A stretch of DNA of 57,892 nt from an uncultured Bacteroidales bacterium (GTDB lineage Bacteria > Bacteroidota > Bacteroidia > Bacteroidales > Muribaculaceae). Within the stretch, counting starts at the first letter, position 1. Every line of letters begins with the position of its first letter. The notes under the pieces are model-generated. The model did not search any database. It was not told the origin of the DNA and worked only from the letters and a program-made list of their open reading frames with translations. This document shows, piece after piece, positions 7,256 to 15,259 of this stretch. Made by a program: the position numbers and the translations under genes. The stretch spans positions 1-57,892 of the forward strand of contig CASENC010000031.1 in assembly GCA_949289215.1 (NCBI GenBank). Direction: 5' to 3'.

Positions 7256-7522
7256 ATGACAAGGGTTAAGGAAATTTTAAAGGAAAAAAGGCTAACACTT
7301 AATGAATTGGCAGACATGCTCGGCGTTAGCCGCCAAGCCTTAAGCAAGCAAGCAAAGGGCATAATGCTTGTTGAAACTGCCGAAAAGATTGCGTCCATTT
7401 TAGACGTACCATTGTGGCAACTGTTCGCATCTCCTGATGAAGTGCGTGGGAGTGACACTGCCGGCACTGTCCGCTGCCCCCACTGCGGCAAACGCTACAA
7501 GCTCGTGCCTCTCGACGATTGA
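7256..7522 (+). CDS. XRE/Cro-CI type HTH regulator with zinc-knuckle tail
   Basis: An 88-residue protein. Residues 5-55 form a helix-turn-helix of the Cro/CI (XRE) type: VKEILKEKRLTLNELADMLG, then VSRQALSKQ as recognition helix, then LVETAEKIASILDVPLWQLF. The C-terminal 20 residues carry CPHCGKRY, half of a zinc knuckle. It probably binds operators in the divergent 7077-7255 region or the palindrome at 7549-7574, controlling the choice between lysogeny and lytic growth; that role is inferred from position. The ATG at 7256 is chosen because the domain begins there; an earlier frame start at 7220 would overlap the promoter. Confidence 0.8.
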   Translation: MTRVKEILKEKRLTLNELADMLGVSRQALSKQAKGIMLVETAEKIASILDVPLWQLFASPDEVRGSDTAGTVRCPHCGKRYKLVPLDD

Positions 7523-7548
7523 AACGCGGCGGATAAACTTTTTTTCGG

Positions 7549-7574
7549 AAGGTGTGGTAATCTTACCACACCTT
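7549..7574. promoter_or_regulatory. 26-base perfect palindrome, operator or terminator
   Basis: AAGGTGTGGTAA (7549-7560), TC, then TTACCACACCTT (7563-7574): a perfect 12-base inverted repeat. TTT follows, so it can serve as a terminator for the regulator gene. It also ends only 4 bases before the -7 box of the terminase promoter, covering the place of the -33 element, which fits an operator. Confidence 0.7.
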
Positions 7575-7578
7575 TTTG

Positions 7579-7586
7579 TATATTTG
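7579..7586 (+). promoter_or_regulatory. -7 element of the late (terminase) promoter
   Basis: TATATTTG matches TAnnTTTG, 22 bases upstream of the small terminase ATG. The region where -33 should be lies inside the palindrome at 7549-7574 and has no TTTG, suggesting regulated use. Confidence 0.6.
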
Positions 7587-7607
7587 CCACAAACCAAAAT
7601 CCAAGGT

Positions 7608-8132
7608 ATGCAGCAAACAAAACCGAAATTGACAATCAAACAGGAGCGATTTTGCCAGTTGTTCGTCGAGACGGGGAACGCCTCGGAAGCGTACCGCCGC
7701 GCGTATGATTGCAAATCGACTTACGCAACGATTAATGTCAAGGCGTGCGAAATGCTGCGAAAGGATAACATCTCGGTAAGGGTCAGCGAGTTACAGCAAG
7801 CGCAGCAAGCAAAAGCGAGCATAACGAAAGATGAAATCATGCGCTTGTGCATCGATGTCATTCGCGGCAAAGTCGTAACCGATTACGTCGAGGAGAGGGC
7901 TGGCAAACAGTTGCGCCGCGCCGTGTCGAAAACGTGGGCGGTTGAACGCCTGTGCAAAATGTTGGGTTGGGATGCACCGACAAAACAAGACATCACCGTG
8001 CAGCCGGCGCCCGTGTTTGATTTGTCGCTCGTTCCGGACGATGTAGTTTGCGAGATAGCCGATAAGTTGCTGGATTATAGAGATTTAGCATTGTTGGGCG
8101 AAAACACACAAGGCAATGACGGTGGCAAGTGA
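7608..8132 (+). CDS. terS: Terminase small subunit
   Basis: A 174-residue protein. The N-terminal part has LTIKQERFCQLFVETGNASE and AYRRAYDCKS, the typical helix-turn-helix opening of the Terminase_2 small-subunit family, which binds the packaging site in phage DNA. A central helical region (residues 50-120) fits oligomerisation. It is followed with a 17-base overlap by the large subunit. The ATG at 7608 follows a promoter box at 7579; the frame extends upstream to 7437 but would run through the palindrome and regulator gene. Confidence 0.85.
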   Translation: MQQTKPKLTIKQERFCQLFVETGNASEAYRRAYDCKSTYATINVKACEMLRKDNISVRVSELQQAQQAKASITKDEIMRLCIDVIRGKVVTDYVEERAGKQLRRAVSKTWAVERLCKMLGWDAPTKQDITVQPAPVFDLSLVPDDVVCEIADKLLDYRDLALLGENTQGNDGGK

Positions 8133-9636
8133 GGCAAAAATGAATGGTTATATTACCGCGGCTGCACGTCGGCGGTTGGGGTATTTTGCCCGTGCCATTG
8201 TTCCGGGGCTGCACATGGCAGGTTTCCATCGCGTATATTACGCGATACTTGACGCGTTCGCCCGTGGCGACATTCGCAAGCTAATCGTGCAAATGCCCCC
8301 GCAGCACGGCAAATCGCAAGGGTCGAGCCGACTGTTGCCGGCGTTCCTGTTGGGTCGCGACCCGTCGCTTAAAATCTGCATAGGCAGCTACAGCACCACC
8401 ATAGCGCGTGACTTCAACCGCGACGTACAGCGCATAATGCAGGGCGATGAGTTCCGCGCCGTATTTCCGGGCGTGAGCTTGCCCGGCGATGAAAGCAAAA
8501 GCGGCTACCAATGCAACAGCGACGTAACCGAATTGCCCGGCACCGGTGGGTGGCTACGGGCAGTTGGGCGTGGCGGGTCGCTGACTTCAAAAACTGTTGA
8601 CGTGTCAATCCTCGACGATGTTTACAAGGATTATGCGGAGGGTAATTCGCCCGTGATACGCGAGGCAGCGTGGAAATGGTACACGACCGTCGTGCGCACC
8701 CGTCTGCACAACAATAGCCGCGAGCTGATAGTTTTCACCCGCTGGCATGAAGACGACCTAATAGGGCGCATCATACAAGGCGGCGAGCGTGTCGTTGACA
8801 TAACTTGCCGCGGCGACCTTTCCGGCATTGCGCCCGGCACATGGGCGCGTGTCAACTTCGAGGCAATCAAGACAGGCGACCCGACCGAGATAGACCCGAG
8901 GCAACCGGGTGAGCCGCTGTGGCCGCAGCGTCACAGCCTTGCGAGACTTGAAGCACAACGGGAACTCGACCCGGTGCAATTCCAATGCCTTTACCAAGGC
9001 AACCCCGGCAATGCCGAGGGGCGTTTGTATTCCACGCCATTCAAAACGTGGACGGACAAGGGCGAATGGGGGCGTTACATACGTTCCGGCAATTACACCG
9101 ACGTAGCCGACGAGGGCGGCGACTACATGGCCTCAGTGTGTTATGACATTTACCTTTCGCCGCACCAGTCGTTCGATGAACGCACTGGGAAATACGTGCC
9201 AATCCTGTACGCGCTTATAACGGATATGATATACACGCAGGACAACATCAGCGTGACAGCCGTCACCGTTCCGGAGATGATTAACCGCAATGGTTCGCAG
9301 CGGGCGTGGATTGAGAGCAATAACGGCGGTGCAGGGTTTGAAAAGATGATACGACCGAAAACCAAGGCGATAACCGTGCCTTTCCAGCAGCGCGGCAACA
9401 AGGAAAGCCGCATCATAACCAACTCGGTGGCTGTCAATTCGCAGATAATAATGCCGCTCGGGTGGGAGACCCGGTTTAAGGCCGCTTTCGAGCATCTGAC
9501 GGGCTTTTTACGCGACTTCGGGGCAAATGCCCATGATGACATGGAAGATTGCCTCACGGGCATCGTGGAAAAGGAGATAGCCGGCGGCGACATACGCCCC
9601 TATTCGCAGCGTTCGCGCGGCGTGACGGTGCATTGA
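8116..9636 (+). CDS. terL: Terminase large subunit
   Basis: A 506-residue DNA-packaging motor. The ATPase domain has the Walker A variant PPQHGKS (61-67), Walker B VSILDD (164-169) and a coupling segment IVFTRWHEDDLIGR. The C-terminal RNase H-like nuclease domain (from about 330) has SVCYDIYLSP and an acidic cluster AHDDMEDCLTGI near the end, the likely metal site. Size and layout match full-length siphovirus large terminases. It moves DNA into the prohead through the portal and cuts it. ATG codons at 8116 and 8140 are both possible. Confidence 0.93.
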   Translation: MTVASEAKMNGYITAAARRRLGYFARAIVPGLHMAGFHRVYYAILDAFARGDIRKLIVQMPPQHGKSQGSSRLLPAFLLGRDPSLKICIGSYSTTIARDFNRDVQRIMQGDEFRAVFPGVSLPGDESKSGYQCNSDVTELPGTGGWLRAVGRGGSLTSKTVDVSILDDVYKDYAEGNSPVIREAAWKWYTTVVRTRLHNNSRELIVFTRWHEDDLIGRIIQGGERVVDITCRGDLSGIAPGTWARVNFEAIKTGDPTEIDPRQPGEPLWPQRHSLARLEAQRELDPVQFQCLYQGNPGNAEGRLYSTPFKTWTDKGEWGRYIRSGNYTDVADEGGDYMASVCYDIYLSPHQSFDERTGKYVPILYALITDMIYTQDNISVTAVTVPEMINRNGSQRAWIESNNGGAGFEKMIRPKTKAITVPFQQRGNKESRIITNSVAVNSQIIMPLGWETRFKAAFEHLTGFLRDFGANAHDDMEDCLTGIVEKEIAGGDIRPYSQRSRGVTVH

Positions 9637-9664
9637 GCGATTTTTTTGCGCCCGTCGTTTGCAA

Positions 9665-9687
9665 TCAAGAACCGATTAATTATATTT
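9665..9687 (+). promoter_or_regulatory. Strong Bacteroides-type promoter for 9769 gene
   Basis: TTTG near 9658-9661, a 19-base spacer, and TATATTTG at 9680-9687 fit the consensus closely. It starts transcription just before the leader hairpin at 9695-9719 and so gives the 9769 gene its own transcript inside the late block. Confidence 0.75.
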
Positions 9688-9694
9688 GCCGCAA

Positions 9695-9719
9695 ACAGGG
9701 GTCAAGGGTAAACCCCTGT
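9695..9719 (+). promoter_or_regulatory. Leader hairpin A (shared with capsid gene)
   Basis: An 8-base stem, ACAGGGGT/ACCCCTGT, with the loop CAAGGGTAA. The core GGGTCAAGGGTAAACCC recurs exactly at 14025-14041 in front of the capsid gene. It lies in the 5' leader of the 9769 transcript, about 10 bases after the expected start site. Confidence 0.7.
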
Positions 9720-9768
9720 GGGAGAATTGTTAGGAAAAACACCACTTTGTAACCAAAAAACAAGTAAA

Positions 9769-10419
9769 ATGTCAGTTTGTTCTTGCCCACTGGGGGTCAG
9801 TCTTGCCGACATACCCTCTTTTAACTGCCCCGACACGTTCGGGCAAATTCAAAAGGTCGCGTTCCAGCGGCTACGCAAGCCTGATGGCACGCGCAATTCG
9901 TTCACTCAAACAGCGGACATAACCAAGCTTGCGTCTTGGACTCCATTGCTGTCCGCTGGTGACAGCACCAAAATCGTAGTGTCTCCGTTTATTGAGGCAC
10001 CCACCGCAGAGGGGGGCGCGGCTCGCACCTTCGGCGGCGGTAACGACACGCTCGGCGGTGTCGAAGAAATAGTTGGCCGCGAGCCGACCACGTTCACCGG
10101 GGTAATCCGCAAAGCACCTCAAAACGTTATCAAGGCGTTAAAGCAACTACAATGCGAAAGCTGGGGTAATAACCTTGGCATTTACCTTTTCGACGAACAC
10201 GGCGCAATCGGCGCGCTGCAAGACCCCAAAACTACCACGACTTACTACCCTATTCCTATCAGGGCCTTATTCTTCGGAGATAAGACGTTGGGCGGTTATG
10301 AGGCTTTTGACAGTAACGCCGTGCAATGGTCGTTCCTGCCTGATTGGTCTGACGACCTTGTAAGGGTCATACCCGAGTTCAACCCGTTGGACGACCTCGT
10401 ACCGGCATCGGGTGATTAA
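9769..10419 (+). CDS. Virion protein, possible major tail protein
   Basis: A 216-residue protein opening MSVCSCPLGVSLADIPSFNC, followed by beta-rich sequence and ending with NAVQWSFLPDWSDDLVRVIP, a Trp-containing strand pattern like that near the end of tail tube proteins. It has its own strong promoter and a leader hairpin also found before the capsid gene, which suggests a product needed in large amounts. No other major tail protein candidate is seen before the tape measure gene, so this gene, although set between terminase and portal, could encode it. A decoration or head protein is the alternative. The ATG at 9769 is preferred to a GTG at 9718 that lies inside the hairpin. Confidence 0.6.
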   Translation: MSVCSCPLGVSLADIPSFNCPDTFGQIQKVAFQRLRKPDGTRNSFTQTADITKLASWTPLLSAGDSTKIVVSPFIEAPTAEGGAARTFGGGNDTLGGVEEIVGREPTTFTGVIRKAPQNVIKALKQLQCESWGNNLGIYLFDEHGAIGALQDPKTTTTYYPIPIRALFFGDKTLGGYEAFDSNAVQWSFLPDWSDDLVRVIPEFNPLDDLVPASGD

Positions 10420-10436
10420 ACGCGGAGGGGCGGCGC

Positions 10437-10610
10437 ATGGCACGGAAACCGACAAAAATAACGCTTGAATGCCCCACATTGGGCATAACGAGGGAGTTCA
10501 CGGCGGCGCACGCCGAACGCCTGTTGCGAATGCGCAATAACGGCGGTTGGGTGCTGCCTGCGGGAAGCAAATTCACGTTCGACAAGGAAAATGGTATTAA
10601 TCGCAGATGA
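10437..10610 (+). CDS. Small conserved phage protein (57 aa)
   Basis: The frame from ATG 10437 to TGA 10610 encodes 57 residues beginning MARKPTKITLECP, with AERLLRMRNNGGWVLPAGSK in the middle. GGAGGGG lies upstream of the ATG, and the end overlaps the portal start by 20 bases. The position before portal and the balanced composition support a real gene; the role is unknown. Confidence 0.6.
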   Translation: MARKPTKITLECPTLGITREFTAAHAERLLRMRNNGGWVLPAGSKFTFDKENGINRR

Positions 10611-12420
10611 CATAAGGAGACTTGCCACCGAGGGCATCGGCGGCGCGGCGAGGGCAAAGGCCATCGCCCACCAAGACCGCATCAAGTTCCACGTGCAGGT
10701 GCAATCGCAGCGCGATTGGGGTTGGTCGCAGCCTGCCGCCGACTTCATGGCGTTTGCCGCCAACCTGTTGCCGAAAGAGAAGATGCAGATGTTTAAGGCG
10801 TTGTTCCGTTATCCTGTCGCCACCAACGAAGTCACGGCGGTTTGTTTCGACAAGCTCAGCCGCATTTTCGACGGGCGCGACCCCGTGTTCGACTACCAGT
10901 TCACCGACAGCGAGCTTGCCGCGGACTGGAAAGACTACCGAACCGCCGCGCTCGGTGAGCCTGAGGTTTGGTCAAAGAAAGGGTGGGAATTTTTCAAGGC
11001 CGAAATTAACTCGGTGCTTGTAGTTGACCTGCCCCGGGAGCAACAGCCCGGCGACCCTTACCCCCGTCCGTACTTTTATTGGCTGCCGATTGCCGACATT
11101 ACCGCATTTGAGGCCGACCCGGACAGCGGCAACATGGAGTGGCTTGCGTTCCGTCAGCGCGGCGGCACCATCGCCGCCATTGACGGCGGCTGTTACCGGG
11201 TATTCGAGGACAAGGGCGGCAAGCCCGGGGCGTTGCTTGAAGAAGTTCCGCACGGCCTCGGCTACTGCCCGGCGCGTTTCTTTTGGAACGAGCCGCTAAA
11301 CATCAGCTGCCCCGATGTCAAGGCCTCGCCCCTGTCGAAAGAGCTTGACGCGCTCGACTGGTTTTTGTTTTACCACACGAGCAAAAAGCACCTCGACCTG
11401 TATGGCTCATACCCGATTTATTCAGGATACGAGCGAAATTGCGACTTCGCCGACCCGGCCACCGGGGAACACTGCGACAAGGGCATCTTGCGCGGGGCCG
11501 ACAATTCCGTGATATACGACGCTTCCGGCGTTGCCATGCCCTGCCCCAAGTGTGGAGGGCGGCGCATCATCGGTGCCGGTTCGTTTGTCGAGATACCCGT
11601 GCCGGACAAGGACGGGCAGGCCGATTTGCGCGACCCGGTGCAGATGCTCGCGGTTGACCGCGACAGCCTCGACTACAACGTTTCCGAGGAAGAGCGGTTG
11701 CGGACGGCGATAATAACCGCGGTCGTAGGCACCAACGAGGAGATAACCACGCGCGACGCGCTCAACGAGCAACAGATACGCGCCAACTTCGAGAGCCAAA
11801 CCACGGTGCTGAACCGTGTCAAGCTCGGCTTCGAGGCGGCGCAAAAGTTCGTCGATGAGACCGTGTGCCGTTTGCGCTACGGCGGTGCGTTCACAGCCGC
11901 CATCATCAATTACGGCACGGACTTCTACATCTACGACGCGGCGGAACTGCGTGAGCGTTATTCCAAGGCAAAGCAAAGCGGGTCTTCGGAAGCCGAGCTT
12001 GACGCACTGGCGCGGCGCATCATCGAGACCGAGTACCGCACGAACCCCGTGCAGCTTAGGCGCATGGCCTTGTTGCAGGAAATAGAGCCTTACCGCCACT
12101 TGACGCGCTCCGAGGCGTTGAACATGTACGACAAGGGGCTGATGTCGCAGCCCGACCTGTTGCTCAAACTCGACTTCGCCGGGCTTGTGTCGCGTTTCGA
12201 GCGCGAAAACACCAACATCTTGGACTTCGGCGCGTTGCTGCCGTTGGACAGGAAATTAGACATTATCAAACAAACATTATACGGATATGTTAGCGAAAAC
12301 GACCGACGGCAAGACACAAGACTTGCCACTGTTACAGTTGACGAAAGACAACTACCTATGCCCGGAAGGGGAAGAACGGGTGTTCCATTGCCGTATCGAG
12401 GTGAAGAAGTTCGACCCTGA
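10591..12420 (+). CDS. Portal protein
   Basis: A 609-residue protein in the portal position, between terminase and scaffold/capsid genes. The N-terminal part (MFKALFRYPVATNEVTAVCFDKLSRIF) is the usual helical start; the centre has a Cys-pair insertion (CPKCGG, near residue 318); and the stretch around residues 370-430 (SEEERLRTAIITAVVGTNEE, then ALNEQQIRANFESQTTVLNR) fits the long stem helix seen in portals. It would form the dodecamer through which DNA enters and leaves the head. The last 44 residues are read from DNA that also encodes the start of the next gene. Confidence 0.8.
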   Translation: MVLIADDIRRLATEGIGGAARAKAIAHQDRIKFHVQVQSQRDWGWSQPAADFMAFAANLLPKEKMQMFKALFRYPVATNEVTAVCFDKLSRIFDGRDPVFDYQFTDSELAADWKDYRTAALGEPEVWSKKGWEFFKAEINSVLVVDLPREQQPGDPYPRPYFYWLPIADITAFEADPDSGNMEWLAFRQRGGTIAAIDGGCYRVFEDKGGKPGALLEEVPHGLGYCPARFFWNEPLNISCPDVKASPLSKELDALDWFLFYHTSKKHLDLYGSYPIYSGYERNCDFADPATGEHCDKGILRGADNSVIYDASGVAMPCPKCGGRRIIGAGSFVEIPVPDKDGQADLRDPVQMLAVDRDSLDYNVSEEERLRTAIITAVVGTNEEITTRDALNEQQIRANFESQTTVLNRVKLGFEAAQKFVDETVCRLRYGGAFTAAIINYGTDFYIYDAAELRERYSKAKQSGSSEAELDALARRIIETEYRTNPVQLRRMALLQEIEPYRHLTRSEALNMYDKGLMSQPDLLLKLDFAGLVSRFERENTNILDFGALLPLDRKLDIIKQTLYGYVSENDRRQDTRLATVTVDERQLPMPGRGRTGVPLPYRGEEVRP

Positions 12421-12727
12421 CAGAGAGGGCGTGAGGCTGTCGCGCCCCAAGCTGTGCAAGTTCGAGCCTAAATTCTTCGAGGCGTTCGGGCTGCACAACC
12501 TGCGGCAACAAGGGTACACGGTGGACGTGCTCCACAACCCCCGCGAATGGGAAAAGGCACACGCCGCCGAATTGGCGGAAAAGGGAAAGGCCGCCGCAGC
12601 CAAGGCCGAGGAAAAAGCCAAAGCCGACCGCGAGGCCATGAAAGCCGAGATACTTGCCGAATTGAAAGCGGCGGGTATAATCCCGGCTGAAAACAAAAGC
12701 AAAACCACAACAAACACGAAAAAGTAA
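12287..12727 (+). CDS. Hypothetical head-region protein (146 aa)
   Basis: A 146-residue protein. Residues 10-90 (DLPLLQLTKDNYLCPEGEER, HCRIEVKKFDP, then NLRQQGYTVDVLHNPREW) look like a small alpha/beta domain. The C-terminal 55 residues are an Ala/Lys/Glu-rich helix that would form a coiled coil. The start is 134 bases inside the portal gene in the +1 frame. Both reading frames appear natural there, so a true overlap is likely. It may assist head assembly; the role is unproved. Confidence 0.65.
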   Translation: MLAKTTDGKTQDLPLLQLTKDNYLCPEGEERVFHCRIEVKKFDPDREGVRLSRPKLCKFEPKFFEAFGLHNLRQQGYTVDVLHNPREWEKAHAAELAEKGKAAAAKAEEKAKADREAMKAEILAELKAAGIIPAENKSKTTTNTKK

Positions 12728-12732
12728 CAACC

Positions 12733-13011
12733 ATGCCACAAGCAGCACAACAAGACTACCTGCGCATCGAATGCGGCACAGCCGCCAATGCGCTCACAAG
12801 CGAAGTTAAGACCAAGCTGATAGCCTGCATCGAGGCCGGAACAATCCTCGACGTAGTGCTTGAACTCGTACCGGCGGCCAACCACGCCATGTCTGCCCGT
12901 GTCGTGTCCTACGACATAGACAGCTCCACGCCGTCCGCGCCCAAGTACGCAATAGGCATAGCCGACTGCCAGGCCTCGACCGCCGCGGTGGTGAAAATCG
13001 CCCTCAACTGA
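12733..13011 (+). CDS. Small virion-block protein (92 aa)
   Basis: A 92-residue protein, beta-rich in its second half (AGTILDVVLELVPAANHAMS, then PKYAIGIADCQASTAAVVKI). It starts 5 bases after the preceding stop and lies just before the scaffold candidate. Such small proteins between portal and scaffold are often head decoration or completion proteins, but no motif decides. Confidence 0.6.
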   Translation: MPQAAQQDYLRIECGTAANALTSEVKTKLIACIEAGTILDVVLELVPAANHAMSARVVSYDIDSSTPSAPKYAIGIADCQASTAAVVKIALN

Positions 13012-13059
13012 CGCGGCAAGGGGCAAAGATGTTTAATTCAAAGGGAAAGGATTAGATAG

Positions 13060-13977
13060 ATGCTTACAAGTGAAATAATCAAGGCAGACGCGGCACTGTC
13101 CGCGCTCACAGACGAGCAGGTGCAGGCCATCGCCGCGCTCTCGCAAAATGACGAAGCCGCCGTGATAGCCAAGAAAACCGGCGAGATATACGGCGCGCTC
13201 GACAACGACATACTCGAAGTGTCGGGCTTGCAAAAGAACGGCACGGAAAAGACCTACGACTACGCACGGCGCGTACTGTCGGAACTGAAAGGCTCGGCAA
13301 CGGGCCTGCAAGGCGAAATCGACAAGCTCAAAGCTGAAAACGAGCGGCTGTCGAAAGCCGTGCAGGGCGGCGACGGCGGCGAGGCGTTGAAACAGGCCAA
13401 GGCCGACCTCGCAGCCATCACCAAGCAGTACAACGAGCTTAACGACCGCTTCAACGATGCCGAGCAAAAGCACAAGGGCGAGCTGTTTTCGGCGCGTGTC
13501 GATTACGCGCTGCAATCGGCCGCAGCCGGGTTGAAGTTCAAGTCGGGCTTGCCCCCGGCAGTCACCCGTGTAATAATGCAGCAGGCCGCCGACAAGCTCA
13601 AAGCCATGTCGCCCGAGGAAATCGACGGCGGCGACGGCGGCAAGGTGCTTGTGTTCAAGGGTGAAGACGGCGCGATACTTCGCAACCCCGGCAACCGCTT
13701 AGAGCCGTACACCGCCGCGGAATTGCTCGCAAAAGAGCTTGACGCAATGGGGGTGCTTGACAAAGGCCGCAAGCAGACAGGCACGGGAACACAGCCGCAG
13801 CAGCACGCCCAAGTCGGCACAATCGACGTGGCGGCGGCAAAGACACGCGTCGAGGCCGAACAGGCCATACGCGCCGCCCTCCTCGCAAGGGGCTTGGTGG
13901 TAGGTTCCGCCGCGTTCCAAGAGGAAATGACAAAGGCATGGCGCGAAAACAACATCTCCAAGCTGCCCGAGAGGTAA
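13060..13977 (+). CDS. Capsid scaffolding protein candidate
   Basis: A 305-residue, strongly charged, mostly helical protein. Residues 80-150 form a heptad-like coiled coil (GLQGEIDKLKAENERLSKAV, then KQAKADLAAITKQYNELNDR). The C-terminal 60 residues are basic and Arg/Ala rich, like the capsid-binding end of scaffolds. Position directly before the major capsid gene fits a scaffold that is lost after prohead assembly. No serine protease motif is seen. Confidence 0.75.
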   Translation: MLTSEIIKADAALSALTDEQVQAIAALSQNDEAAVIAKKTGEIYGALDNDILEVSGLQKNGTEKTYDYARRVLSELKGSATGLQGEIDKLKAENERLSKAVQGGDGGEALKQAKADLAAITKQYNELNDRFNDAEQKHKGELFSARVDYALQSAAAGLKFKSGLPPAVTRVIMQQAADKLKAMSPEEIDGGDGGKVLVFKGEDGAILRNPGNRLEPYTAAELLAKELDAMGVLDKGRKQTGTGTQPQQHAQVGTIDVAAAKTRVEAEQAIRAALLARGLVVGSAAFQEEMTKAWRENNISKLPER

Positions 13978-14024
13978 GGCGGCGCATGGGGAAACGCAAA
14001 TCAGAGAATTGAAGAAAAACACGC

Positions 14025-14041
14025 GGGTCAAGGGTAAACCC
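14025..14041 (+). promoter_or_regulatory. Leader hairpin B (shared with 9769 gene)
   Basis: GGGTCAAGGGTAAACCC, identical to the core of the hairpin at 9695-9719, with extra C-G pairing outside (CGGGT/ACCCG). It lies 41 bases upstream of the capsid ATG. No promoter box is visible in 13978-14024. Confidence 0.7.
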
Positions 14042-14081
14042 GGGTAAAAACCAGTAATAACCAATTTAAATTCAAGTAACC

Positions 14082-15185
14082 ATGAGCTTAATAGCTACAA
14101 GACTCCAGAATTGGCGGGTGTCCGACCCGAGGTTCGACCGGAACATGGCCCGCCCGTGCGAATACGGGGCTTTGGACTTCTTTGCCCAACAGACCGTATC
14201 GCCGAACTCGATAATCTCGGAAAACTTGCGCCAAAGGGCGTTCCAGTCCATTGGCAACACCGTGCAGGTGCCGGTGATTAACTATGACGGCGACGTCACC
14301 GTAGGCAACACGCGCTCCTGCGTCATTGCCGACAATGAAAACACCTCGGCTCTCTACACCATCGTGTGGGGAACTTATTCGGTGGGCTTCACCATGGTGC
14401 CTGCGGCCTACATGAACAACGAAATCGGCTACGACCACGACTTTGCCCGCAAGATGGAAAAGGTATGCCGCGCATTGGCCAACGCGCTCGACCAGGCAGC
14501 CGTGACCGCCTTGGAAGCAGGCAAGACCCAAGTGTTGAAAGACGATTTGAACTACACGTTCACTTCGGACGTTATCAACGTTCCCAACCAAATGGCCACC
14601 GAGATACTCGGAGACATCGACCCGTTGATGAGGGCTAACTGCTACCCCGGGCAAATCCACATCGTGGGCAACGCGGGCATAGACAGCCTCGTTCGCAAGC
14701 TCGCTCAGCATGGCGTGTACAACGATGCCAACAAGCAGATGGAGTATGCAGGCAAGGTACTGCACTACACCAACAACGTCACCAACGCGGGAAGCCAAAA
14801 CGGCACGTTCTTCGCCGTGGTTGACGGCAATGTCGCCGTGCTTACCCGTGTTGACCGCGAGGCATTGCGCGGCACATATGCCAACTTCCACGAATGGGAT
14901 GTTGTGCGCTTGCCGTTCATCGACCTGCCCGTAGGCTCGCACTACTACACCGCAGTAGGCGACCAGTCCGCAATCATGGGCGAAGCCACCGCCGACCTCA
15001 CTTGCGGTGTCAAGGAATACTTCAGCTTCTCGCTCGATGCCGCGTTCATCACTGCCTACAACAGCGACCCCGAGACTGTCGCCAACCCGATTATCAAGGC
15101 GCAAATCGCCGCATCGGCAGCCAACACGCCGCTCGGTATGCCTGTTTACGTGACCAACGCAGCATCGTTCCCGACAGGGTCGTAA
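14082..15185 (+). CDS. Major capsid protein (HK97-type)
   Basis: A 367-residue protein in the capsid position. Sequence features fit the HK97 fold: an N-arm (residues 1-60), then VNYDGDVT-type beta strands, a long spine helix (DHDFARKMEKVCRALANALD, about 122-141), and a C-terminal part with VVDGNVAVLTRVDREALRG. A strong terminator follows the stop. Its leader has the shared hairpin and the sequence ACCAATTTAAATTCAAGTAA, found before several other virion genes. It forms the icosahedral head shell. Confidence 0.85.
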   Translation: MSLIATRLQNWRVSDPRFDRNMARPCEYGALDFFAQQTVSPNSIISENLRQRAFQSIGNTVQVPVINYDGDVTVGNTRSCVIADNENTSALYTIVWGTYSVGFTMVPAAYMNNEIGYDHDFARKMEKVCRALANALDQAAVTALEAGKTQVLKDDLNYTFTSDVINVPNQMATEILGDIDPLMRANCYPGQIHIVGNAGIDSLVRKLAQHGVYNDANKQMEYAGKVLHYTNNVTNAGSQNGTFFAVVDGNVAVLTRVDREALRGTYANFHEWDVVRLPFIDLPVGSHYYTAVGDQSAIMGEATADLTCGVKEYFSFSLDAAFITAYNSDPETVANPIIKAQIAASAANTPLGMPVYVTNAASFPTGS

Positions 15186-15210
15186 GCGTCAGGGCGCAAT
15201 CCTATAACAC

Positions 15211-15239
15211 GGGGGCGGGCGTTTGCCCCGCCCCTTTTT
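15211..15239 (+). terminator. Intrinsic terminator after capsid gene
   Basis: GGGGCGGG (15212-15219) pairs with CCCGCCCC (15227-15234) over a 7-base loop and is followed by TTTTT. It would give the capsid transcript a defined end while some polymerase reads on into the tail genes. Confidence 0.85.
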
Positions 15240-15259
15240 GCTAAAAACAGGAAACACAG

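Noticed and set aside
14088-15104. 338-residue leftward frame opposite the capsid gene
   Set aside because: Antisense shadow caused by codon bias of the capsid gene; no motif and no promoter.
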